Shown here one piece after another: positions 1 to 5,758 of a stretch of 11,040 nucleotides of DNA. A program made the translations under genes and the position numbers. The DNA lies in assembly GCA_036231525.1 (NCBI GenBank), contig JAZAGZ010000058.1:1-11040 (forward strand). The letters are read 5' to 3'. The number at the start of each line of letters is the position of its first letter. The first letter of the stretch is position 1. The DNA comes from UBA6522 sp036231525 (lineage in GTDB: Bacteria; Pseudomonadota; Gammaproteobacteria; Steroidobacterales; Rariloculaceae). The notes under the pieces are model-generated. The model did no database searches. It worked only from the letters and a program-made list of their open reading frames with translations, and was not told the DNA's origin.

Positions 1-276
1 GGCTGGGCAGATAAGTTTGTTATGACGCCACAGGGTGGCGTCGAGGATTTTTACGTCGCGGCAGATGCTGCTTTTTTACAGGGCGAACTTACCCTTATAT
101 ACCATGATTTTTCTGCCGCAATCGGTGGTGGCAGTTATGGGAACGAACTGGATATGTCCTTAGTCTGGGACTTCAGTAATCGCTACGAATTGTGGGTAGG
201 ATTTGCGCACTACGACGCGAAGGGATTCTCAACGGATACCGATAAGGTTTGGGTCATGCTATCGGCAAGTTTTTAA
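1..276 (+). CDS. C-terminal end of an outer-membrane beta-barrel protein (porin / alginate-export-like), 5' truncated by window
   Basis: The frame is open from base 1 and ends at TAA 274-276, so only the last 91 residues are present; the internal ATG at 22 is probably not the true start. The residues alternate polar and hydrophobic in strand-sized stretches (for example ELTLIYHDFSA, ELDMSLVWDFS, YELWVGFAHYDA, KVWVMLSASF). The chain ends in phenylalanine, the usual C-terminal signal for barrel insertion by the BAM machinery. The segment with YHDFSA, then YGNELDM, then YDAKGFSTDTDKVW resembles the ends of proteobacterial porins of the alginate-export type. This indicates an outer-membrane channel, but the substrate cannot be told from this fragment. 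The next gene is convergent on the other strand, with a 45-bp gap and no clear terminator hairpin. Confidence 0.7.
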   Translation, partial: GWADKFVMTPQGGVEDFYVAADAAFLQGELTLIYHDFSAAIGGGSYGNELDMSLVWDFSNRYELWVGFAHYDAKGFSTDTDKVWVMLSASF

Positions 277-321
277 ACTAATCACTATGCTGACTATGAA
301 TACCCCAGCGATCTGCTGTGA

Positions 322-501
322 CTACCCGGTTTTAGTGCTGTTTTTAGGAAGTGTGGACATTTGATTGGCCCGTTTAGGAACTGGCGTGTCCACTGACATC
401 TCATTGAGCAACTCTTCGACAAGCTTCTGCATTGTCGCGAGTTCTTCTCGATTGAGTTGATCCAACCGTTCACCAAGTTTGTCGGCGTCGAACTCCGCCA
501 T
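322..501 (-). CDS. 59-residue small acidic/helical hypothetical protein
   Basis: Read on the minus strand from ATG 501-499 to TAG 324-322. A strong Shine-Dalgarno AAGGAGAGA (plus-strand TCTCTCCTT, 507-515) sits 5 nt before the ATG, which makes this a credible gene despite its size. The protein starts MAEFDADKLGERLDQLN and continues with a charged, leucine-heptad-like stretch (REELATMQKLVEELLNEMS) predicted to be helical or coiled-coil, then a short basic, polar tail (VPKRANQ..., ending KTG). There is no signal peptide, membrane segment or cysteine. I do not recognise the family. It could be a small structural or regulatory protein that oligomerises through the helix. It lies downstream of the catabolic operon on the same strand but is separated by 139 bp, so it is likely its own unit. 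A longer reading frame at 294-476 on this strand lacks a ribosome binding site and is a shadow. Confidence 0.6.
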   Translation of the reverse strand: MAEFDADKLGERLDQLNREELATMQKLVEELLNEMSVDTPVPKRANQMSTLPKNSTKTG

Positions 502-506
502 GGGAT

Positions 507-515
507 TCTCTCCTT
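507..515 (-). promoter_or_regulatory. Strong ribosome binding site of the 59-residue gene
   Basis: The minus strand reads AAGGAGAGA, almost fully complementary to the 16S rRNA 3' end, 5 nt from the ATG at 501. It is the main evidence that the small frame 322-501 is translated. Confidence 0.6.
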
Positions 516-613
516 ATTCTTTTTATATTTGGCTGTTTTTTACGCAGCATTCGAATCTTAACTCATCTGAGCATCTATTTTTGTATTTGATGCTAATTTG
601 ATGATTGAGACAT

Positions 614-629
614 GCTTCGGTGAGGAAGC
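614..629. repeat. Short inverted repeat downstream of the minus-strand operon
   Basis: GCTTC (614-618) and GAAGC (625-629) can form a 5-bp stem with a 6-nt loop, just past the TGA (643-641) of the hydratase gene. No T-run follows on the minus strand, so it does not qualify as a standard intrinsic terminator; it may help end or stabilise the transcript. The rest of the 502-640 gap is AT-rich and shows nothing else I can support. Confidence 0.25.
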
Positions 630-640
630 TATTAATTGAT

Positions 641-1489
641 TCAGCGTAGAACAGCTCTTGCATTAAGAGATGACACACCCTTATTACTGAAAGCGGTTAG
701 TTCGACGGTATCTTCTACACGCTGCCCTATAAGATTGATTTGATTTCCCAGATACAGTGGGCTCTTTGCCCGGAAGGAAAAATGACTTAACTCAGGTCGG
801 TTACATTCCCGGGCGACGAGATCAGCCAAAAGTATGGCAGTCAGAGGCCCATGGACAACTAGCGCCGGATATCCTTCTGAGCGAGCGTACGGTAAGTCAT
901 AGTGAATGCGGTGTGAGTTGAAGGTCAGTGCAGAAAATTGGAATAGCATGCTTTCATTCGGACAAATTTCTCGGCGAAAACCAGTGTCTGGCATCATAGT
1001 CTTGGGGTCAGAAACGCTTTCCCTGATAGTGGTTTTCGGACGATAAGCAATATCTTGTTCTTCCATGAGTGTTACGCTGTTCTTGTTGCTGATTTTATGG
1101 GCTACGGTTACGAAAACGAGAGGGCCTGATCGGCCCTCCGTGTAGCGGACTGCTTGAATGGTGGAGGTACGTTGTACTCGCTCGCCGATTCGTAGATCAC
1201 CAAGGTAATCAATACGGGCACCAGCAAACATCCGGCTCGGAAATGGAACAGGTGGCATGAAGGTACCTTTTTTTGCATGCCCGTCCGGGGCGAGATCGCT
1301 GAATTTTGTTGAGCGTAGAAAGTACAGCCAGTGATAGAGCGGTGGCAGGATGGTTCCATCGAGATAATCTTCAGGGTCATGATCCAGGGTAGATGCAAGC
1401 ATCTGAACCTGAGGTAACGTGATTACGTCTTCGTTGGTTTCTTCCCGTCCCTCCCAGCTTTGAAGTAGATCTAGATCAAGCGCACTCAT
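641..1489 (-). CDS. Mesaconyl-C4-CoA hydratase-like protein (FAS1-like dehydratase / MaoC-type hot-dog fold)
   Basis: Probable enoyl-CoA hydratase of 282 residues, resembling mesaconyl-C4-CoA (3-methylfumaryl-CoA) hydratase and itaconyl-CoA hydratase. These add water to C5 unsaturated dicarboxyl-CoA esters to give citramalyl-CoA. What is seen: an N-terminal FAS1-like dehydratase half starting SALDLDLLQSWEGREE; a substrate-side segment LPPLYHWLYFL (about 48-58); and a C-terminal hot-dog half with FNSHRIHYDLPYA (190-202) and VVHGPLTAILLADL (211-224), which hold the polar active-site residues of this family. The start at 1489 is chosen because GGTGAG lies 4 nt upstream and the N-terminus matches the family; an ATG at 1507 has no ribosome binding site. 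The gene overlaps the upstream MmgE/PrpD gene by 14 nt and is last in the operon. The family is fairly sure; the exact substrate is inferred. Confidence 0.8.
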   Translation of the reverse strand: MSALDLDLLQSWEGREETNEDVITLPQVQMLASTLDHDPEDYLDGTILPPLYHWLYFLRSTKFSDLAPDGHAKKGTFMPPVPFPSRMFAGARIDYLGDLRIGERVQRTSTIQAVRYTEGRSGPLVFVTVAHKISNKNSVTLMEEQDIAYRPKTTIRESVSDPKTMMPDTGFRREICPNESMLFQFSALTFNSHRIHYDLPYARSEGYPALVVHGPLTAILLADLVARECNRPELSHFSFRAKSPLYLGNQINLIGQRVEDTVELTAFSNKGVSSLNARAVLR

Positions 1490-2789
1490 TTTGCTCACCG
1501 GTTGCATGAAGTGGGAAACGTGGCATCTTAGGGGCTTGGGGTAAATCTAAGATTTTCTTGATTAATTCCATGGAGCCTTTTTTCTGGCCACCTTGCCCCA
1601 TAACCATTTGTGCTTTCTCGGTAATTTCACTAGGGAGTAAAGGTGATTCGGGATCTCCTTTACAGTCTTTTCGCACTGCACTAATCACCTTACCGGAGGG
1701 CAGGGTGGTGGTTACAGCTGCACCCCATCGTTGGGGAAAAGCATCATTGAATTCAGGCGTTACGCTAAGAGTCGTATTTTTTGAAAATACTGCGAGCCGA
1801 TCTCGTTGTGAGGTATCAAATGACTCAAAACCTACTTTTCCATCGGATAAGGCTGCATTTACACAGTGTTGCAGGGAAAATTTTGCAGCGTAGAGCGTAT
1901 CAGGGGAAGGCTGATTACATACATCGATGGCTACTTGATAGGTTTGTATGTCAACGGAGATCGGTTTTTCTCCATTAATTAAGTGATGGAGTTCCAACGC
2001 AGCGTCGAGTGCCGGGTGTGTGTGTCGACAACATGGCCATGGTTTCATCGAAGTTCGTCTGAGCTGCCACGGCGCATCCGGTTCACCAACTAAAACGTCA
2101 GGTTCTGGGTCCGGGCAGAGTGCACGGAAAAAACCTTGTTCCCCTTCTAGGATGTGATCAGCTCCAGTAAATCCATGGGCAGCTAAACTTGCGGCCGTAA
2201 AGCCTGCTTCTGCAGCATGGGCTGTGTGCAGATGTTTACTCATAGCTTTATCCGGGAGAAATTGCCACAGACCGCAGGATTGTGTTCCGGCATTCCCGAG
2301 CGCCCATACCGTTTGCTCTTGATCTAATTTGAGCAAGGTTGCAGCCGCCATGGTTGCGCCGAAGGGTCCGCAGGTTGATGTATTGTGCCAGGCCTTATAG
2401 TGAGACGGCCCGACCGACATGCCAACCCGGGTGCCTGCTTCATATCCGTACAAAACAGCTGTAAGGAACTCTCGCCCGCTTGCGCCCTGCTGTTCAGCGA
2501 GATGCCAAGCAAGCGGGACTACGACACACCCGGGGTGGGTGACGGAGTCTCTGTGCAGATCATCAATTTCTAGAATATGAGCGAGCCCGCTGGCAAGAAA
2601 CGCGTTTCGACCAGGATCTCTACCCGCATTCTGAAACCACTCGAGCAGCATTCGTCCAGGGGCTGAGGTTTGTCCACCAATCACGCACGCCACGGTATCG
2701 AGTACAAAGTGTGCAGCTGCAACAAGGTCCTCCTGTTCCACGGGTTTAGAACGTATTAGATCGGTAAGCTCGGTTGTCAGGCTTCTCAA
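1476..2789 (-). CDS. MmgE/PrpD family protein (2-methylcitrate dehydratase / cis-aconitate decarboxylase-like)
   Basis: A cytoplasmic protein of 437 residues, a normal length for the family (about 450). Members include 2-methylcitrate dehydratase PrpD and cis-aconitate decarboxylase (itaconate-forming), but many act on other hydroxy- or poly-acids. Visible conserved blocks are HILEIDDLHRDSVTHPG (71-87), AWHNTSTCGPFGA (133-145), MSKHLHTAHAAEAG (183-196) and MKPWPCCRHTHPALDA (248-263). They hold the Asp, His and Lys residues that line the active site in this family (here D76/D77, H85, H135, K185, K249, matched by motif, not by alignment). The start codon is TTG at 2789-2787, with AAGGAG 7 nt upstream, and it overlaps the TGA of the CoA-transferase gene as TTGA, a sign of translational coupling. 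In this operon it may dehydrate or decarboxylate a dicarboxylate linked to the CoA-ester steps. The substrate is unknown. Confidence 0.85.
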   Translation of the reverse strand: MRSLTTELTDLIRSKPVEQEDLVAAAHFVLDTVACVIGGQTSAPGRMLLEWFQNAGRDPGRNAFLASGLAHILEIDDLHRDSVTHPGCVVVPLAWHLAEQQGASGREFLTAVLYGYEAGTRVGMSVGPSHYKAWHNTSTCGPFGATMAAATLLKLDQEQTVWALGNAGTQSCGLWQFLPDKAMSKHLHTAHAAEAGFTAASLAAHGFTGADHILEGEQGFFRALCPDPEPDVLVGEPDAPWQLRRTSMKPWPCCRHTHPALDAALELHHLINGEKPISVDIQTYQVAIDVCNQPSPDTLYAAKFSLQHCVNAALSDGKVGFESFDTSQRDRLAVFSKNTTLSVTPEFNDAFPQRWGAAVTTTLPSGKVISAVRKDCKGDPESPLLPSEITEKAQMVMGQGGQKKGSMELIKKILDLPQAPKMPRFPLHATGEQNECA

Positions 2790-3940
2790 GGTAGATCTCC
2801 TTGGGGTTCAACCGTTGAGGCTGCAAATCTGCCACGGATTTCCTCTGTGTGCTCACCAAGAGTGGGCACAGCGTTGAGCGTAGCTACCTCATCATCGAAA
2901 ATCACAGGGGGGGCCACAATATCGACATCACCACTAGGGCTTCCGACTGTGGTGCGTTGCAATTGAGGATGTTGAGAAAAATCACCGATTGAGTTCACTG
3001 CTCCGAACGCTAGCCTGGAGTTGCTTAGTCGTTTACGGATTTTTGTAGCCGACAGTTTCTGAAATACTGAGCCTATGGCGTCATCCAGTTCAGGGCGGTG
3101 TTTGCAGCGAAGAGTATTGCTAGAGAATCGCTTGTCTTGCCCAAGTTCCGGCTTTTTTAGGACCTCGCTGCACAGACGGTGCCACTCACGTTCATTTTGT
3201 ACAGCGATAATCAACTGTTTGCCATCCGCAGACGAGTACACCCCGTAAGGTGCTATGGAAGGATGATTTAAACCGACTCGAGGCGGGGCAGATCCGCCAT
3301 AGTCTTGGTGTAAAAGTGGCACTGTCATCCAGTCCGCCATCGCGGAGAATAATGAAACCTTTAAAGAGCTGCCCACACCGCTTTCATGTCGCCGCATCAA
3401 GGCCTGCAAAATAGCTGTATGCGCGTACATCCCACAAGCTATATCACACAGGGAGACTCCGACACGGCCGGGTTCCTCTGGTGTACCCGTTACAGAGGCC
3501 AGGCCTGATTCACATTGCACTATCAAATCATATGCCTTCATATCAGCGTATTTCCCTGTCTCCCCAAACCCGGAAATGTCGCAAGTTATAAGCCGGGGGA
3601 AGCGTTCTCTCAGTTTTTTTGACCCGATACCCAACCGTTCAGTGGCCCCGGGTGCGAGGTTCTGAACGAAGACATCAGCCTCGGCTAACATTCTCAGTAC
3701 GCAGGCTTTGTCTGCGTCATTTTTGAGATCAAGTACCACCGATTTTTTGCCTCGATTTAACCAGACAAAGTAAGCGCTTTCACCGTGTACGACGTGATCA
3801 TAGTTGCGGGCGAAGTCGCCGTCTTCACGCTCTATTTTGATTACCTCGGCTCCACAATCCGCAAGTCGTGATGTGCAAAAAGGCGCTGCAGCTGCCTGCT
3901 CGATTGACACAACGAGCGTGTTCGCGAGGAGTTCGCGCAT
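2786..3940 (-). CDS. CaiB/BaiF family (class III) CoA-transferase
   Basis: A CoA-transferase of 384 residues that would move CoA between acyl-CoA donors and carboxylic acids, probably activating the operon's substrate. Family III features are clear: the N-terminal block LLANTLVVSIEQAAAAPFCTS; LADCGAEVIKIEREDGDFAR (27-46) for CoA binding; WLNRGKKSVVLDLK (60-73); VFVQNLAPGATERLG (90-104); and SLCDIACGMYAHTAILQAL (163-181), in which D166 is the expected catalytic aspartate that forms the acyl anhydride. Relatives include succinyl-CoA:mesaconate/itaconate/citramalate CoA-transferases and mesaconyl-CoA C1-C4 transferase; these and formyl-CoA transferase cannot be told apart here. The ATG at 3940 lies 9 nt past the acyl-CoA dehydrogenase stop, with only a weak GAG-type ribosome binding site, so coupling is likely. 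The length is normal or slightly short (families run 380-430). Confidence 0.85.
   Translation of the reverse strand: MRELLANTLVVSIEQAAAAPFCTSRLADCGAEVIKIEREDGDFARNYDHVVHGESAYFVWLNRGKKSVVLDLKNDADKACVLRMLAEADVFVQNLAPGATERLGIGSKKLRERFPRLITCDISGFGETGKYADMKAYDLIVQCESGLASVTGTPEEPGRVGVSLCDIACGMYAHTAILQALMRRHESGVGSSLKVSLFSAMADWMTVPLLHQDYGGSAPPRVGLNHPSIAPYGVYSSADGKQLIIAVQNEREWHRLCSEVLKKPELGQDKRFSSNTLRCKHRPELDDAIGSVFQKLSATKIRKRLSNSRLAFGAVNSIGDFSQHPQLQRTTVGSPSGDVDIVAPPVIFDDEVATLNAVPTLGEHTEEIRGRFAASTVEPQGDLP
2797..2802 (-). promoter_or_regulatory. Ribosome binding site that fixes the TTG start of the MmgE/PrpD gene
   Basis: The minus strand reads AAGGAG followed by a 7-nt spacer and TTG (2789-2787). The TTG overlaps the preceding stop codon by the 4-nt TTGA arrangement. 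No ATG nearby fits better. Confidence 0.55.
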
Positions 3941-3949
3941 AACGGTTGC

Positions 3950-5164
3950 TCAAAAAGATTTTGGCATACCGAGCACATGGGTCCCGACATGCGACAAAAT
4001 GAGATTAGTAGACACGGGGGCAATTCTGTACAAGCGGGTCTCACGGAATTTACGTTCAATATCGTACTCTGCCGCGAAAGCAAATCCGCCAAATGTCTGC
4101 ATACAAACATCTGCAGCTTTCCATGAAGCATCTGCTGCAAGTAGTTTGGCCATATTTGCCTCTGTACCGCAGGTGCGCAATTCATCGAAACAGGTTGCGG
4201 CTTTTTCTACCATTAGGGCAGCGGCTTCGGTTTGTACATGCACTTCTGCAATCGGAAATTGAATGCCTTGGTTTTGCCCAATGGGTCGCCCGAATACTTC
4301 TCGTTCGCTGGCGTACTCCGATGCTCTCTGGATTAGAAATCTCGCATCACCAATACACTCTGCACCGATTAGAATTCGTTCGGCATTCATGCCGTCCATG
4401 ATGTACTTGAAACCTTCACCAATCTTTCCGATAAGGTTTTCTGCAGGAACTCTAAGATCATCAAAGAACACGCTGTTAGTTGAATGATTGATCATGGTTT
4501 GGATCGGCGTAATGGTGATTGATTTCCCAACTTCTTCACGAAGATCCAACATAAAAACAGATAATCCCTGAGTAGGTTTTGATGAATCTTCTCGTGGCGA
4601 TGTGCGTGCCAGCAAAATCATCAGATCACTATGACCAACTCGTGATGTCCAGATTTTTTGGCCATTAACGATGTAGTCATCGCCATCGCGCACAGCGCTT
4701 GTAGTAATCCTGGTTGTGTCCGTCCCGCTTGCGGGTTCAGTAACCCCAAATGCCTGTAATCTCAGAGTACCGTCTGCAATACGGGGTAGCCAAAGCTGTT
4801 TCTGTTCTTCAGTCCCATGCCTGAGGACCATTCCCATCGTGTACATCTGCGCGTGACAAGCAGCTCCGTTGCCCCCACTTTTATGTATGGTTTCTAAAAT
4901 GATGCAAGCGGCTTTCAGGTCGAGGCCGCTGCCGCCATATTCTTCTGGAATGAGGACTGATAAGTAACCTGTATCCACGAGTGCTTGCACGAATTCAGCG
5001 GGGTACTCTGACTCGCTGTCTTTTTGGCGCCAATACTCGCCTGGAAAGTCCGCACATAGGCGCTTGACCGCTTCGCGGATCTGCTCGTAGCTTTCATTGT
5101 GATTTATGAACACTTTAATAAACTCAGGCTCACACCCAGAAGCACACTGGGCGCTAGAAATCAT
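3950..5164 (-). CDS. Acyl-CoA dehydrogenase (FAD-dependent) with isovaleryl-CoA-dehydrogenase-type catalytic glutamate position
   Basis: An FAD flavoprotein of 404 residues that would oxidise an acyl-CoA to its alpha,beta-unsaturated form and pass electrons to electron-transfer flavoprotein. Domain order: helical N-domain (about 25-135); middle beta-domain with FGVTEPASGTD (139-149) and QKIWTSRVGHSD (169-180) for FAD and substrate; and C-terminal helical domain (about 245-400) with FGRPIGQNQGIQFPIAE (291-307), QTFGG (356-360) and ERKFRETRLYRIAP. At 382-385 the sequence is APVS, where medium- and short-chain enzymes have the YEGT motif with the catalytic Glu. Instead E262 in NAERILIGAE sits where isovaleryl- and long-chain enzymes carry theirs. 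This is the first gene of the operon. The ATG at 5164 has no strong ribosome binding site and the first 20 or so residues are atypical, so a downstream GTG near residue 18 is an alternative. The substrate could be a branched or dicarboxyl-CoA such as methylsuccinyl-CoA; that is inferred. Confidence 0.85.
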   Translation of the reverse strand: MISSAQCASGCEPEFIKVFINHNESYEQIREAVKRLCADFPGEYWRQKDSESEYPAEFVQALVDTGYLSVLIPEEYGGSGLDLKAACIILETIHKSGGNGAACHAQMYTMGMVLRHGTEEQKQLWLPRIADGTLRLQAFGVTEPASGTDTTRITTSAVRDGDDYIVNGQKIWTSRVGHSDLMILLARTSPREDSSKPTQGLSVFMLDLREEVGKSITITPIQTMINHSTNSVFFDDLRVPAENLIGKIGEGFKYIMDGMNAERILIGAECIGDARFLIQRASEYASEREVFGRPIGQNQGIQFPIAEVHVQTEAAALMVEKAATCFDELRTCGTEANMAKLLAADASWKAADVCMQTFGGFAFAAEYDIERKFRETRLYRIAPVSTNLILSHVGTHVLGMPKSF

Positions 5165-5240
5165 TTGTTGTATGAAGCGTAACGGTGCCAGCGGGCCTAT
5201 TGAAGTAAAATTTTGCCCAGAGGCCGCTTTTTTGGTCAGT

Positions 5241-5263
5241 GTTAGACTTAAAAGTCGCCTAAC
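5241..5263. repeat. Inverted repeat in the divergent gap between the operon and the tRNA gene
   Basis: GTTAG (5241-5245) pairs with CTAAC (5259-5263), and inside it ACTT (5246-5249) pairs with AAGT (5252-5255), with a 3-nt bulge. It lies about 77 bp upstream of the acyl-CoA dehydrogenase start and about 18 bp upstream of the tRNA. It could be an operator or part of either promoter. I see no convincing -35/-10 pair in 5165-5280. Confidence 0.3.
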
Positions 5264-5280
5264 TACTTGATTTTTATGAT

Positions 5281-5354
5281 GCCCCGATAGCTCAGCTGGA
5301 TAGAGCGTCCGCCTCCTAAGCGGAAGGTCAGAGGTTCGAATCCTCTTCGGGGCG
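5281..5354 (+). tRNA. tRNA-Arg (anticodon CCT)
   Basis: Full cloverleaf: acceptor GCCCCGA/TCGGGGC (7 perfect pairs, 5281-5287 and 5347-5353); D-arm GCTC/GAGC; anticodon stem TCCGC/GCGGA with loop CTCCTAA, giving anticodon CCT that reads the AGG arginine codon; T-arm AGAGG/CCTCT with loop TTCGAAT; discriminator G5354. The CCA end is not encoded: G is followed by CATCA. The 3' part from 5342 is duplicated at 9402, so the gene is the integration target of a genomic island and stays intact at its left end. Confidence 0.95.
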
Positions 5355-5433
5355 CATCAAGAATTGGTATTATCTTAAATATCAATCACTTAAGCCATAT
5401 TAACTTAGCAAAACGTATACCGAAACGTATACA
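5342..5433 (+). repeat. Left attachment site (attL) with arm-type repeats, overlapping the tRNA 3' end
   Basis: These 92 bases match 9402-9493 at 84 positions (mismatches at 5360, 5372, 5373, 5395, 5419, 5421, 5422, 5425). The first 18 bases, CCTCTTCGGGGCGCATCA, are identical and include the last 13 bases of the tRNA, the expected crossover core. CGTATAC occurs at 5414-5420 and 5426-5432, a 12-bp spacing typical of paired integrase arm-binding sites. What is seen is the repeat; its att role is inferred from the tRNA-end location. Confidence 0.8.
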
Positions 5434-5454
5434 TCCAAGGTGATATGGTGTGGT

Positions 5455-5545
5455 TTCTATTAGGTTAGGCATTTTTAGGTATTAGTGAGAGTTTAGGTTT
5501 AGGTAAAAGTCTGGGTTTTTCTACCAACCCATATACCTAACCCTT
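5455..5545. repeat. TAGGT-rich repeat cluster with nested inverted repeats in the 5355-5707 non-coding stretch
   Basis: The word TAGGT occurs at 5461, 5476, 5494 and 5500. GGTTTAGGTA (5496-5505) can pair with TACCTAACC (5534-5542) with one bulge. Inside it TGGGTT (5512-5517) pairs with AACCCA (5526-5531) around an 8-nt loop. GGTTAGG (5463-5469) is an alternative partner for CCTAACC (5536-5542). This could be a structured RNA leader, an attenuator or a protein-binding region at the island's left end. Apart from this and the att arm, the stretch 5355-5707 holds no gene I can support. Confidence 0.4.
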
Positions 5546-5601
5546 CAATCAACAAGGCGAAGAAGTTTCGCTACCCGACTATATTTTACGTAGATATCTG
5601 T

Positions 5602-5607
5602 TATAGT
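5602..5607 (+). promoter_or_regulatory. Possible -10 box of the DEAD-box helicase promoter
   Basis: TATAGT at 5602-5607, about 150 bp before the helicase start, is followed by a GC-rich CCGCCGCG discriminator-like run. No good -35 box at 16-18 bp is visible, so this is weak. If right, it would give a 5' untranslated region of roughly 140 nt, which is common for cold-regulated RNA helicase genes. Confidence 0.25.
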
Positions 5608-5758
5608 CCGCCGCGTTTTGGCGCACATCGGTCTACGCTAAACCTTCTAGCCCCGCAATTCCGCGACTGCTGAAGCCACAAAAAATTCCAGTCTGAAGAC
5701 CGAAACCATGCATGGCACTGCCCTGCATCTGGTCAGGCGCCTCTGGAGTACTGAATCA

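Noticed and set aside
306..319. CAGC...GCTG hairpin as a bidirectional terminator between the first two genes
   Set aside because: The stem is only 4 bp and no T-run follows on either strand.
294..476. 60-codon minus-strand frame in the region of the small gene
   Set aside because: No ribosome binding site; it overlaps in another frame the 59-residue frame at 322-501, which has a strong one.
3804..4262. 152-codon plus-strand frame
   Set aside because: It lies antisense to well-supported CoA-transferase and acyl-CoA dehydrogenase genes and shows no recognisable protein pattern.
5455..5510. TAGGT words as a telomere-like or CRISPR-like array
   Set aside because: The words are unevenly spaced and there is no regular repeat-spacer structure; a short word cluster is all that is seen.
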